Assembly (NCBI RefSeq): GCF_024346315.1
Contig: NZ_JAGQCS010000004.1
Coordinates: 248,001-312,000 of the forward strand
Direction: 5' to 3'
DNA length: 64,000 bases
Source of the DNA: Cyanobium sp. ATX 6F1
GTDB taxonomy: Bacteria; Cyanobacteriota; Cyanobacteriia; PCC-6307; Cyanobiaceae
Part shown: positions 29,116 to 37,622 of the stretch, one piece after another
How the letters are laid out: each line of letters begins with the position of its first letter
How positions within the stretch are numbered: the first letter of the stretch is position 1
The notes under the pieces: generated by a model
The model's input: the letters and a program-made list of their open reading frames with translations, nothing else
The model's database searches: none
What the model was told of the DNA's origin: nothing
Position numbers and translations under genes: made by a program

Positions 29116-29691
29116 TCAGGGCTTGGGGCTGGAGGAATCGTTGCCCAGATTGCTGCCCAGGTCGCTCTCGAGGAACACGCGTACCACATCGCTGAGGGCG
29201 CTGACGCGGCTGATGGCCGCCTTCAGGGCGGGCAGGTTAACGGCCAGATCGGTGGTGGGGTAGGCCTGCAGGAAGCCGATCGGGGAGAGTTTCCCGTCAC
29301 CGGCGTTGATCCCCAGCACCGTCGCGGCCCGCAGGGCCGGCACCCCGGACTTGGGGGCCTGCAGGGGATAGAGGATGCGGGCCACCCGGGCCAGGGCCAC
29401 ACCACCGATGCGTGTGCCCAGCAGCCGGCTCGTGGTCACCAGAGGCAGGCTCACACTGCGGTTGAGCAGATCGGCCACGGTCTGGGGTTTCTGCCGGCCC
29501 AGCCGGATCATGTCCGCGAGCAGGCCCCGGGCCTCGCCTGTTTGGGCCAGGTGCTCCAGATCGGCCACGGGGATTGAGCGCCGGAAGGCGCCGCTCACGA
29601 ACACCACCTGCTCGGCAGCGGGGGCGGGCAGGGGCAACAGGCTCAGGGAGGCGCCCAGCAGGGCGAGGCTGAGCGCGGCGGTGCGGCGCAT
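29116..29691 (-). CDS. DUF1400-type exported protein
   Basis: A 191 aa protein with a clear signal peptide (RRTAALSLALLGASLSLL then PAPAAEQ). The mature part starts with VVFVSGAFRRSIPVADLEHL and contains RGLLADMIRLGRQKPQ, LLNRSVSLPLV and ILYPLQAP. This pattern matches the DUF1400 domain often found at the N-terminus of cyanobacterial alpha/beta hydrolases; here the hydrolase part is absent and the protein is all domain. Periplasmic or lumen location is inferred. Function unknown. Confidence 0.75.
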   Translation of the reverse strand: MRRTAALSLALLGASLSLLPLPAPAAEQVVFVSGAFRRSIPVADLEHLAQTGEARGLLADMIRLGRQKPQTVADLLNRSVSLPLVTTSRLLGTRIGGVALARVARILYPLQAPKSGVPALRAATVLGINAGDGKLSPIGFLQAYPTTDLAVNLPALKAAISRVSALSDVVRVFLESDLGSNLGNDSSSPKP

Positions 29692-29855
29692 GGACGATGG
29701 AACCTGGGGGCATCCATGCCTAGCGCTGTTTCGTCCCTAACGGACCATTTCCGCTCAATCCAGTCAAACTCCGCCCATGGGCGATCCTGCGGCCGCCCCC
29801 CTGAGCCTGCGCATCCGCCCCGGAGGGTGGGGGGTCTCGAGCGGGCTGTGGGGCC

Positions 29856-30386
29856 CTAGGAATCGGCCGGCCGAGGCGCCTCAGCGCCCTCAGCAGCAGG
29901 TTGTGCGGCGCTCGACTCCTTCAGCCAGCGGGCGATCGGCTCCGGAAACGCGCAGCGTTGACGGGTCGCCGCCTCGATCGCCCGGTGGCGGGTGAGGGCG
30001 CTGGCCGCCTCGAAACCGCCGGCCTCGAAGCGATAGCGCACCTCGAAGAGGCCTCCCTCCAGGACCACCGGGGCCAGGGTGATCGTCAGGGCATCGCCGG
30101 CGAGCAGGGGCCTGTGGAAATCGGCACGGGCGTGCACGATCGGCAGCACCACGGCCGGGTTGGCCCGCCCGCCAGGCAACTCCTTGCGCCAGGTCGGCCC
30201 CGGGAAGATTTCGGCGGAGCTCAGTCCGAAGGCCTCCAGGCTCTGCTCATAGGCCTCGTGGCACCAGCGCAGCAGCTGGTGAAAGTGCATCACCCCGGCG
30301 GCATCGGTGTCACCGAAACGAACCGTGCGGCTCTGGTGCAGCCAGTGGCCGGGGATGGGGGGATCCTTGAAAAAGTTGTCGAACAA
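29856..30386 (-). CDS. menI: Acyl-CoA thioesterase, probable DHNA-CoA hydrolase
   Basis: A 176 aa hot-dog thioesterase of the 4-hydroxybenzoyl-CoA type. The catalytic Asp lies in VRFGDTDAAGVMHFHQLLRW, close to the sequence of the cyanobacterial DHNA-CoA thioesterases that release dihydroxynaphthoate for MenA. It starts with TTG at 30386, three bases after the ndhH stop; there is no better start before the conserved part. The position next to ndhH and near menF-A-C-E fits a quinone role. The C-terminal 18 residues are Ala/Glu/Pro-rich and probably disordered. Substrate is inferred from family and context. Confidence 0.78.
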   Translation of the reverse strand: MFDNFFKDPPIPGHWLHQSRTVRFGDTDAAGVMHFHQLLRWCHEAYEQSLEAFGLSSAEIFPGPTWRKELPGGRANPAVVLPIVHARADFHRPLLAGDALTITLAPVVLEGGLFEVRYRFEAGGFEAASALTRHRAIEAATRQRCAFPEPIARWLKESSAAQPAAEGAEAPRPADS

Positions 30387-30389
30387 CCT

Positions 30390-31574
30390 TTAGCGATCCA
30401 CCGAGCCCATGATCACGTCGATCGAACCGAGGATCGCCATGATGTCCGCCACCTTGGCCCCGGTGAGGATGTGGGGCAGGATCTGGAGATTGTTGAAATC
30501 AGCGGCGCGGATCTTCCAGCGCCACGGAGTCACATCATCGTTGCCCATGATGAACACGCCCAGTTCGCCCTTGCCTGACTCGAGCCGGGCGTAGAGCTCA
30601 CCGCCGGGGATCTTGAAGGTGGGGGCCACTTTCTTGGCGATGTACTGCATATCGAAGCTGAAGGCTTCGCCCCCCTTGCCTTCGGTGATTCGCCGCGCCT
30701 CCAGGCTCTCGGTGGGGCCGCCGGGAATGGCTGCGGCGGCCTGGCGCAGGATCTTGAGCGATTCGCGCATCTCCTGGATCCGCACCCGGTAGCGGGCGTA
30801 GCAGTCGCCCTCGGGGGCAGTGGCCACGTCCCAGTCGAAGTCGTCGTAGCACTCGTAGTGATCCACCTTGCGCAGGTCCCAGGGCACGCCTGAGGCGCGC
30901 AGCATCGGCCCCGAGAGGCTCCAGTTGATCGCCATCTCGCGGCTGATGACCCCGAGGCCCTCGATGCGGCGCTTGAAGATCGGATTGTTGGTGATCAGCT
31001 TTTCGTATTCGTCGATCTTGGGGCCGAACCAGTCGCAGAAATCGAGCAGCTTGTCGAGCCAGCCGTAGGGCAGATCCACCGCCACCCCGCCGATGCGGAA
31101 GTAGTTGTTGTTGATCAGCCGCTGGCCCGTGGCCGCCTCCCAGAGGTCGTAGATCATCTCCCGCTCGCGGAAGATGTAGAAGAACGGCGTCTGGGCGCCC
31201 ACGTCCGCCAGGAAGGGGCCGAGCCAGAGCAGGTGGTTGGCGATGCGGTTGAGCTCCAGCATCAGCACCCGAATGTGGCTGGCCCGTTTGGGCACCGGGA
31301 TGTCGGCCAGCTTTTCGGGCGCGTTGACGGTGATCGCCTCGTTGAACATCCCCGCCGCGTAGTCCCAGCGGCTCACATAGGGCACGAACATCACGTTCGT
31401 GCGGTTCTCGGCGATCTTCTCCATGCCGCGGTGCAGGTAACCGATCACCGGCTCGCAGTCCACCACGTCTTCGCCATCGAGGGTCACCACCAGCCGCAGC
31501 ACCCCGTGCATGGAGGGGTGATGGGGGCCGAAGTTGATCACCATCGGCTCCGTGCGCGTTTCGAGCTGCGTCAT
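30390..31574 (-). CDS. ndhH: NAD(P)H-quinone oxidoreductase subunit H
   Basis: A 394 aa core subunit of the NDH-1 peripheral arm, related to the 49-kDa subunit of complex I, at the plastoquinone site. Conserved stretches: [55 protein letters not shown], and [12 protein letters not shown] at the C-terminus. Length is exactly typical. It starts with ATG at 31574 and is followed after three bases by the thioesterase gene. It is divergent from rsmH. Confidence 0.97.
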   Translation of the reverse strand: MTQLETRTEPMVINFGPHHPSMHGVLRLVVTLDGEDVVDCEPVIGYLHRGMEKIAENRTNVMFVPYVSRWDYAAGMFNEAITVNAPEKLADIPVPKRASHIRVLMLELNRIANHLLWLGPFLADVGAQTPFFYIFREREMIYDLWEAATGQRLINNNYFRIGGVAVDLPYGWLDKLLDFCDWFGPKIDEYEKLITNNPIFKRRIEGLGVISREMAINWSLSGPMLRASGVPWDLRKVDHYECYDDFDWDVATAPEGDCYARYRVRIQEMRESLKILRQAAAAIPGGPTESLEARRITEGKGGEAFSFDMQYIAKKVAPTFKIPGGELYARLESGKGELGVFIMGNDDVTPWRWKIRAADFNNLQILPHILTGAKVADIMAILGSIDVIMGSVDR

Positions 31575-31647
31575 GGCGCCTTAGGCGGAATCGAGTGGTC
31601 GGATCTTAGGAAGGGACCAGCGCTCCTTAGGTCCATTTCGTTGTCGT

Positions 31648-32601
31648 TTGGCTGAACGTCCCCCCACGGCTGCCGCTCCTGCTGCTTCTGAGCCCCCCGG
31701 CGCCGCGGCCTTCGAGCACATCCCCGTGCTGGCGGAGCCGCTGCTGGCGGCCTTCGCCGGCCTGGGCGCCGGCGGCCTGCTGCTCGACTGCACCGTGGGC
31801 GGCGGCGGCCACAGCGCCCTGCTGCTGGAGGCCCATCCGGGCCTGCGGCTGATCGGCCTCGACCAGGATCCCGCCGCCCTGGCGGCCGCCGCCGAACGCC
31901 TGGCCCCGTTCGGGAATCGCGTGAACCTGGTGGCCGGCAACTTCGCCGCCTTCACACCGCCGGCGCCGCTGCTGGGGGTGGTGGCGGACCTGGGAGTCAG
32001 CAGCCCCCAGCTGGATGGGGGGGCGCGGGGCTTCAGCTTTCGCGTCGATGGTCCCCTGGACATGCGCATGAATCCGGGGGCCGGCGAGACCGCCGCCGCG
32101 CTGATCGATCGCCTCTCGGAAGGCGAGCTGGCTGACCTGATCTACGCCTACGGGGAGGAGCGGCTCTCACGGCGCATCGCCCGCCGGATCGTGGAGCAGG
32201 GGCCCTGGGGCGGCACGGCTGCCACTGAGGCCGATCGGGGCACGGCGGCGCTGGCCTACCTGGTGGCGGGTTGCTATCCCCCCAAGGCCCGCCGCGGCCG
32301 GATCCACCCCGCCACGCGCACCTTCCAGGCCCTGCGCATCGCCGTCAACGACGAGCTGGGGGCCCTCGACACCCTGCTGAGGCGCGCCCCCGACTGGTTG
32401 GTGCCCGGCGGCCTGCTGGCGGTGATCAGCTTCCATTCGCTGGAAGATCGCCGCGTCAAGACCGCCTTTCTCAGTGATGAACGCTTGGAGCGGATCACGC
32501 GCAAGCCCCTGGTGGCGAGTGAGGCGGAGCAGGAGCTCAACCCCCGCAGCCGCTCCGCCAAGCTGCGGGTGGCCCGGCGCCCCCTCGAGGCGAGCCCATG
32601 A
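31648..32601 (+). CDS. rsmH: 16S rRNA (cytosine1402-N4)-methyltransferase
   Basis: A 317 aa SAM-dependent methyltransferase for C1402 of 16S rRNA. SAM-binding motif [16 protein letters not shown], then [46 protein letters not shown], and [13 protein letters not shown]. The start is TTG at 31648; no ATG or GTG is available between the divergent ndhH gene and the conserved region. It overlaps the DUF456 gene by four bases. Confidence 0.93.
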   Translation: MAERPPTAAAPAASEPPGAAAFEHIPVLAEPLLAAFAGLGAGGLLLDCTVGGGGHSALLLEAHPGLRLIGLDQDPAALAAAAERLAPFGNRVNLVAGNFAAFTPPAPLLGVVADLGVSSPQLDGGARGFSFRVDGPLDMRMNPGAGETAAALIDRLSEGELADLIYAYGEERLSRRIARRIVEQGPWGGTAATEADRGTAALAYLVAGCYPPKARRGRIHPATRTFQALRIAVNDELGALDTLLRRAPDWLVPGGLLAVISFHSLEDRRVKTAFLSDERLERITRKPLVASEAEQELNPRSRSAKLRVARRPLEASP

Positions 32602-33140
32602 ACCAGCAGGACGTGATCTGGTGGCTGGCGCTGTTGATCCAGCTGGTGGCGATCCCGGGCACCCTCTTTCCGGTGCTGCCGGGCCTGGCCCTGCTGCCCC
32701 TGGGGGCGGGCCTGTGGACCTGGTCGGTGGGCTGGGCCGTGGGTTGGCCGGCCCTGGCGCTGGCCAGCTTGATCCTGCTATTGGGTTGGGGCGCTGACGC
32801 CCTGGGGATGCTGCTGGGGGCGGCGCGGCTGCAGGCCACCCGCTGGGCTTACATCGGCGCCGGCCTGGGGCTGGTGGTGGGGCTGCTGGGGCTGCTGCCG
32901 GCCATGCCCATCGGAGGCCCGTTGGTGGGGGCCCTGGTGGGGCCGCTGCTGGGGGCCGCCCTGGGGGAACTGCTCAGTGCCTCGGGCGAGCTGGGGCCCT
33001 TCGGCCTGGAGCGTTTGAAGCGCTCGCTGCTGGTGGGCCTGGCGGTGGTGGCGGGGATGCTGGTGAGCCGCCTCGCCCAGGTGATCCTGGCGGTGCTGGG
33101 GGTGGTGGGTTTCGTGCTGATCAGCCGGATCATGGTCTGA
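32598..33140 (+). CDS. DUF456 membrane protein
   Basis: A 180 aa hydrophobic protein with about five membrane helices and many Gly/Leu runs. The pattern [37 protein letters not shown] and [18 protein letters not shown] matches DUF456. Function unknown. The ATG overlaps the rsmH stop. Its 3' end overlaps the convergent cysteine desulfurase by 11 bases. Confidence 0.82.
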   Translation: MNQQDVIWWLALLIQLVAIPGTLFPVLPGLALLPLGAGLWTWSVGWAVGWPALALASLILLLGWGADALGMLLGAARLQATRWAYIGAGLGLVVGLLGLLPAMPIGGPLVGALVGPLLGAALGELLSASGELGPFGLERLKRSLLVGLAVVAGMLVSRLAQVILAVLGVVGFVLISRIMV

Positions 33141-34281
33141 TCAGCTCGCCCCGCAGCTCCCGCACCGTGGCGGCCACCGCCTCGATGGCCTGATCGATCT
33201 CGGCGTCGGTGGTGCCACGCCCCAGCCCGAAGCGGATCGAGGCGGCCGCCTCGGCACGGCTGCGCCCCAGGGCGGCCAGCACGTGGGAGGGGCTGCCGGT
33301 GCTGCAGGCCGAACCGCCGCTCACCGCCAGCTGCCGCCGCAGGGCACCGTGCAGCTGGCTCCCCTCCACCCCGCCGATGGTCACGTTGAGGTTGTGGGCC
33401 AGACGCTGGCTCGGGTGGCCGTTGAGGCGCACGTCGCCGAGGGCTTCCAGGGCGCCCCAGAGCTGATCTCGCAGGGCCCCCAGGCGCTCGCTGCGCGCCT
33501 CCCGGTCGCTCTCTGCTAACTCCGCCGCTTTGGCCAGCCCCACGATCAAGGGCACTGCCAGGGTGCCGGCCCGCAGGCCCCGCTCCTGGCCGCCGCCGTG
33601 CTGCTGGGGCGCCGGCCGCACCCCGCCGACCAGCACCAGGGCGCCGATGCCCTTGGGGCCGTAGAGCTTGTGGCCGCTGAGGCTCAAAAGGTCGATGCCC
33701 AGCTCCCTGGGCTTGAGGCTCAGGTGGCCGATGGCCTGGGCCGCGTCGCAGTGGAAGCTGATGCCCCTGGACTGGCAGAGGGCCCCGATCGCCGCCAGGG
33801 GCTGGAGCACGCCGATCTCGTTGTTGGCGGCCATCACGCTCACCAGCACGGTGTCGGGGCGCAGGGCCGCCCCCAGCTGGTTCAGGTCCAGCAGGCCGTC
33901 GGGGTTCACCGGCAGCACCGTGAGCTCGAAGCCCTGGGATTCCAGATGCCGCAGCGTGTCGAGCACGGCCCGGTGCTCCGTGGCCACGGTCACCAGGTGG
34001 CGGCCCTGCCTCGATCGGGCTTCGGCGATCCCTTTGAGGGCCAGGTTGTTGGCCTCGGTGGCGCCACTGGTGAACACCAGCTCTTCAGGCTCCACGCCCA
34101 GGCCAGCGGCCAGCGAGCGGCGCGCCTGCTCCACGGCGGCGCTGGCCGTCAGCCCCGGGCGGTGCAGGCGGCTGGCGGGGTTGGCGAACTGCTCGCTCCA
34201 GTAGGGCGCCATCGCGGCCACCACCTCGGGATCGCAGGGCGTGGTGGCCTGGTGGTCGAGGTAAGGGATGGGGGCGGCCAG
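33130..34281 (-). CDS. Cysteine desulfurase (NifS/IscS type), start codon unclear
   Basis: A class V aminotransferase that takes sulfur from cysteine for Fe-S clusters. Conserved: TSGATEANNLALKG, TEHRAVLDT, the His/Asp PLP region FHCDAAQAIG, the PLP lysine in SLSGHKLYGPKG, and the sulfur-accepting Cys in SGGSACSTGSP. The conserved N-terminus PYLDHQATTPCDPEV is encoded up to about 34266, but no ATG, GTG or TTG lies between it and more than 50 bases upstream in frame. CTG at 34281 is the nearest near-cognate codon; a GTG at 34224 would delete the conserved N-terminus. A strong GGAGGGG lies near 34303-34309. A sequencing error or a non-standard start is possible. Confidence 0.85.
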   Translation of the reverse strand: MAAPIPYLDHQATTPCDPEVVAAMAPYWSEQFANPASRLHRPGLTASAAVEQARRSLAAGLGVEPEELVFTSGATEANNLALKGIAEARSRQGRHLVTVATEHRAVLDTLRHLESQGFELTVLPVNPDGLLDLNQLGAALRPDTVLVSVMAANNEIGVLQPLAAIGALCQSRGISFHCDAAQAIGHLSLKPRELGIDLLSLSGHKLYGPKGIGALVLVGGVRPAPQQHGGGQERGLRAGTLAVPLIVGLAKAAELAESDREARSERLGALRDQLWGALEALGDVRLNGHPSQRLAHNLNVTIGGVEGSQLHGALRRQLAVSGGSACSTGSPSHVLAALGRSRAEAAASIRFGLGRGTTDAEIDQAIEAVAATVRELRGELIRP

Positions 34282-34344
34282 GGGAGCCTTGCGGCGAACG
34301 ACCCCTCCATGCTGACAAGATCGAAGTGATGGTTGGTGGGAGCG

Positions 34345-34926
34345 ATGGGCACGAGCAGCCAGGCCAAGCAGCCTTCGTTCTCCAGGAGGACGCTCGCCCT
34401 GCGGCTTGCCCGGCGGCTGGGCCAGCGGCCACTGGCGCTGCTGGCCCTCGCGCTGATCCCGCTCGGAGGCCTGGTGCCGGCCGGCGCTCAGAACGTGATT
34501 GGCAGCCCTGAGGAATCACGGCCCAAGGGGATGGTGATCATCCAGGACAAGCCCACCCTCGAGGGGCGCCGGGTGGTGGGGGTCTACGGCGTCACCGTCG
34601 ATGAGAAAGACCCCAGCCTGCGGCGCATCAAGGTCTGGTACGAGCTGCCCAACAGAGTCAGCGTCCGCAGCGAGACGATCCGCTGCGCCCCCTCGGGCCC
34701 GATGCGGATCAGCCACGACGGCAACAATCTGGTGATGCGGGAGCTCAATCCCGGCGGGCTGATCACCCCTTTCAACCTCCAGGACCACCGCATCTGGTGG
34801 ATCTCCTGCTTCCCGGAGCAGGCGGGCGCTGACCCCGCCACCCTGCGGCCCCTGGCCCTCAGGCTCGGCTACAACGGCAACCTCCAGGAGAAGGAGACCC
34901 TGTTGCCCAGTCCATCCGCTCGATAG
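34345..34926 (+). CDS. Exported protein of unknown function
   Basis: A 193 aa protein with a basic N-terminus and a hydrophobic signal segment (LALLALALIPLGGLVPAGAQ) ending near residue 50. The mature part contains KGMVIIQDKPTLEGRRVVGV and two cysteines (IRCAPSG, ISCFPEQ) that could form a disulfide. ATG at 34345 is preferred, with GGTGGGAG upstream; an in-frame TTG at 34333 is possible. It is divergent from the cysteine desulfurase. I do not recognise the family. Confidence 0.7.
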   Translation: MGTSSQAKQPSFSRRTLALRLARRLGQRPLALLALALIPLGGLVPAGAQNVIGSPEESRPKGMVIIQDKPTLEGRRVVGVYGVTVDEKDPSLRRIKVWYELPNRVSVRSETIRCAPSGPMRISHDGNNLVMRELNPGGLITPFNLQDHRIWWISCFPEQAGADPATLRPLALRLGYNGNLQEKETLLPSPSAR

Positions 34927-34950
34927 ATTTCAATCTCCCATCCCCCGGGC

Positions 34951-35709
34951 ATGCAGCACCCCCAACCCCCGCTCGAGCCTGAGCAGGAGCCCGCTCAGGT
35001 GCCCGTGGCGGCCCCCGCCCCCGCCCGATTGCTGCTGGTGGACGACGAACCCGGCCTGCGCACGGCGGTGCAGGCCTACCTGCAGGACGAGGGCTTCGAG
35101 GTCACCACCGCGGTCGACGGCGAGGAAGGCTGGGCACTGGCCCAGGAGCAGCTGCCGGATCTGGTGCTCAGCGACGTGATGATGCCGCGCCTCGATGGCT
35201 ACGGGCTGCTCAAGAAGCTGCGCGCCGATGAGCGCCTCGGGGGCACACCGGTGATCTTCCTCACCGCCAAGGGCATGACCGCCGATCGCATCGAGGGCTT
35301 TCAGGCGGGCGTCGACGACTACATCCCCAAGCCCTTCGATCCCGATGAGCTGGTGGCGCGGGTGCGCAATGTGGTGCGCCGCCAGGAGCGGCTGCTGGCG
35401 GAGGCCGCCCGCTACGCCGACGCCGACATCGGCCAGATGGCCAAGCAGATCACCGAGATCCGCTCCCTGCTGCAGATGGGCGGCAGCAAGAAGGCCGCCG
35501 GCGCCCCGGTGCACCACGAGTTCACGCCCCGGGAGGCCAGCGTGCTGCAGCTGGTGGCCGAGGGGATGATGAACAAGGAGATCGCCCGCCGGCTCGAAAC
35601 CTCGATCCGCAACGTCGAGAAGTACGTCAGCCGCCTGTTCATCAAGACCGGCACCGCCAGCCGCACCGAGCTGGTGCGCTACGCCCTCGAAAACGGCCTG
35701 GTGGATTAG
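34951..35709 (+). CDS. NarL/LuxR-family response regulator
   Basis: A 252 aa two-component regulator. After a 25-residue Pro/Ala-rich tail, the receiver domain shows LLLVDDEPGLR, the phosphoacceptor Asp75 in LVLSDVMMPRLDGYG, LTAKG and YIPKPFDPDEL. A linker of about 50 residues leads to a LuxR-type helix-turn-helix: FTPREASVLQLVAEGMMNKE, IARRLETSIRNVEKYVSRLF, KTGTASRTELVRYA. It resembles the Ycf29-type regulators of cyanobacteria and red-algal plastids, but the assignment is not certain. No histidine kinase is adjacent. The next gene starts seven bases after its stop. Confidence 0.88.
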   Translation: MQHPQPPLEPEQEPAQVPVAAPAPARLLLVDDEPGLRTAVQAYLQDEGFEVTTAVDGEEGWALAQEQLPDLVLSDVMMPRLDGYGLLKKLRADERLGGTPVIFLTAKGMTADRIEGFQAGVDDYIPKPFDPDELVARVRNVVRRQERLLAEAARYADADIGQMAKQITEIRSLLQMGGSKKAAGAPVHHEFTPREASVLQLVAEGMMNKEIARRLETSIRNVEKYVSRLFIKTGTASRTELVRYALENGLVD

Positions 35710-35716
35710 GAGGCCC

Positions 35717-36724
35717 GTGGCCGAGGGCTGGCTGCCGGCGGCGTTCAATCGCGGCTGGACCTACCGCGATCGCATCGGGGCGGAGCCGGCGGGAGCGACG
35801 GTGCTGAGCTTCTATGCGGCCCGTTACCGCCATTCCGATCGGGCGGTGTGGACGCAGCGCCTGGCGGCCGGGGAGCTCCACAGGAACGGCAGCAGGCTCC
35901 GGGCCGATGCTGCCCTCTTGGCCGGAGACCAGTTGCAATGGCATCGGCCCCCCTGGGAGGAGGCCGCCGTGCCGGGGTCGTGGCAGCTCCTGTTTGATGA
36001 CGGCGATCTGCTGGTGATCGACAAGCCCAGCGGCCTGCCGGTGCTGCCCGCCGGGGGCTTCCTGGAGCACACCCTGCTGCGGCTGCTGGAGCGCCGCCAC
36101 TCCGAAGAGGCTGGCGGTGACGCCGCCGATATGCCCCGGCCCGTGCACCGGCTGGGGCGCTTCACCTCGGGGCTGCTGGTCTGCGCCCGCCGCCCGACCA
36201 CCCGGGCCTGGTTGAGCGACCAGCTGCGGGAGAGCACGGCGGGCGCAGCGCGGCAGGTTGGCGAAGCGCCCTGCTGCCGCAAGCTCTACCGGGCGTTGAC
36301 CGAGCCCCTTCCCCTGCCCTTGAAGCTGGGTGAATCGATCACGCTCTCCACCCCCATCGGCCGCCGGCCCCATCCACTGCTGAATCAGGTGTGGTGTGCC
36401 GCAGCCGACGGGGAACCCGGCGCCCTGGCGGCCCGCAGCACGCTGAAGTTGCTGGAGCGCCGCCCGGGTGCCGACCTGGTGGAGGTGGCGATCGCCAGCG
36501 GCAGGCCTCACCAGATCCGCATCCATGCCGCCGCCCTCGGCGCGCCCCTGCTGGGGGATCCGCTGTATCTGCCGGGCGGCCTGGCCCGCGCCGAGGTGCT
36601 TCCGGGGGAAGGGGGCTACCGGCTCCATGCCCATCGGCTGGTGCTGCTGCGCCCGGACGGGGAGCTGCTGGAGCTGGAGGCACCGCTGCCGGAGGGGCTT
36701 GGGCTCTTGGGTTCGGGCGCTTGA
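35717..36724 (+). CDS. RluA-family pseudouridine synthase homologue lacking the usual catalytic Asp
   Basis: 335 aa. An S4-like RNA-binding segment (residues 22-78) precedes an RluA-type catalytic fold: LLVIDKPSGLPVLP, PVHRLGRFTSGLLVCAR, CRKLYRAL, LLERRPGADLVEVAI, and GRPHQIRIHAAALGAPLLGD. In active RluA enzymes the third motif reads HRLDxxTSG, where Asp is the nucleophile; here it is Gly (CTG GGG at about 36157). It begins with GTG at 35717, seven bases after the response regulator. Pseudouridylation activity is therefore uncertain. Confidence 0.82.
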   Translation: MAEGWLPAAFNRGWTYRDRIGAEPAGATVLSFYAARYRHSDRAVWTQRLAAGELHRNGSRLRADAALLAGDQLQWHRPPWEEAAVPGSWQLLFDDGDLLVIDKPSGLPVLPAGGFLEHTLLRLLERRHSEEAGGDAADMPRPVHRLGRFTSGLLVCARRPTTRAWLSDQLRESTAGAARQVGEAPCCRKLYRALTEPLPLPLKLGESITLSTPIGRRPHPLLNQVWCAAADGEPGALAARSTLKLLERRPGADLVEVAIASGRPHQIRIHAAALGAPLLGDPLYLPGGLARAEVLPGEGGYRLHAHRLVLLRPDGELLELEAPLPEGLGLLGSGA

Positions 36725-36737
36725 TCGGAGCCACGCG

Positions 36738-36761
36738 GTCGACAAGGTCCCTTCCGTCGAC
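36738..36761 (+). terminator. Hairpin after the RluA-like gene
   Basis: GTCGACAAGG at 36738-36747 pairs with CCTT-CC-GTCGAC at 36750-36761, with a two-base bulge, 14 bases after the stop. No T-run follows, so function as a terminator is inferred from position. Confidence 0.35.
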
Positions 36762-36802
36762 AGGTCTTGGCCACTTGAGGATGAATCGCTGTTGAGGCCC
36801 GC

Positions 36803-36824
36803 GCTGATCGAACTCCTGATCAGC
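36803..36824 (-). terminator. Hairpin directly after vapC
   Basis: GCTGATC (36803-36809) and GATCAGC (36818-36824) form a perfect 7-base stem with an 8-base loop, adjacent to the vapC stop codon at 36825. It lacks a T-run. Confidence 0.35.
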
Positions 36825-37253
36825 TCAGCGCAGCGGAGCCTCCGCCCGCAGCCCTGAAAAGCGCTGAAAATCCCGGTCGCAGCTCGCCAGCCGGGCCCCC
36901 TGCTCCAGGGCGATGGCGGCCAGATGGGCATCGGAGCTGAGGTTGGCGGCGGTGCCGCTGGCGCTCAGAAGCTGGCGCAGCAAGGGCCAGTGGTGCGGGC
37001 CCGGTTGCACCAGGCGGCTCACCGGCCGCTCCAGCCAGCCGTCGATCAGCGCCAGGGCTTCGTCCACCTCCAGCGGCCGATCGAACACCCGCTGGCTGGT
37101 GCTGATGCGCAGGAAGGCGAGCAGCACCAGCCAGGTCCAGCCCACCGCTTCGTCTCCGGAGAGGGTCGCTTCCAACCAGTGCCGCGCCGGTCCATGTTGG
37201 GGCGCGTCCTGGTTCACGGCGTAGAGCAGCACGTTGGCGTCGGGGATGATCAC
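36825..37253 (-). CDS. vapC: VapC-like PIN-domain ribonuclease toxin
   Basis: A 142 aa PIN nuclease, the toxin of a type II pair with the antitoxin just upstream. The first catalytic Asp is in IIPDANVLLYAVN; the second acidic cluster is NLSSDAHLAAIALEQGARL followed by SCDRDFQRFSGLR. The element WLVLLAFLRIST is typical of this VapC subfamily. Start: GTG at 37253, matching the family N-terminus; longer versions running into the antitoxin gene are unlikely. It lies 43 bases after the antitoxin stop. Confidence 0.85.
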   Translation of the reverse strand: MIIPDANVLLYAVNQDAPQHGPARHWLEATLSGDEAVGWTWLVLLAFLRISTSQRVFDRPLEVDEALALIDGWLERPVSRLVQPGPHHWPLLRQLLSASGTAANLSSDAHLAAIALEQGARLASCDRDFQRFSGLRAEAPLR

Positions 37254-37296
37254 GGCGCAGCGCTGGCCCGGTCCATGGCTTTGGGCTGAGCCGCCT

Positions 37297-37566
37297 TCAA
37301 CGCCGTTGGGCCAGCTTGGCGGCGATGGCGTCCTCCTCCAGTCGATCAGCCAGGGCCAGGGCCCGCTCCAGCGGCTGGCGGGGTGCACCCATGGCCACGG
37401 GGGTCAGTTGGTAGGGGCCGCCCGAAGGGCCGGCCGGGGTGGCCGGAGCGCTCAGCCCCGCCCGCAGGGTTGCTTCCACCACGGTCCGAAACGGCTTCCC
37501 CTGCTCCAGGGCCCGTTGCTTGAGCGCCGTGAGCAACTGGTCGTCAACGGTGAGGGTGGTGCGCAT
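37297..37566 (-). CDS. vapB: VapB-like antitoxin
   Basis: An 89 aa protein with a ribbon-helix-helix start, MRTTLTVDDQLLTALKQRA, then EQGKPFRTVVEATLRAGL, which should dimerise and bind its own promoter. The Pro/Gly-rich middle and charged C-terminus (ALADRLEEDAIAAKLAQRR) would wrap the toxin. It starts at an ATG at 37566. Order antitoxin-toxin on one strand is the standard layout. Autoregulation is expected from the family. Confidence 0.82.
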   Translation of the reverse strand: MRTTLTVDDQLLTALKQRALEQGKPFRTVVEATLRAGLSAPATPAGPSGGPYQLTPVAMGAPRQPLERALALADRLEEDAIAAKLAQRR

Positions 37567-37622
37567 CTTGATGCCTCCTGCAACATCATCATGGCATCAA
37601 CAGGGGACGATTCCGGTTGTCG

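Noticed and set aside
37254-37388. Longer N-terminus for vapC
   Set aside because: It would overlap the antitoxin gene and precedes the conserved first strand IIPDANVLLY by 45 unrelated residues.
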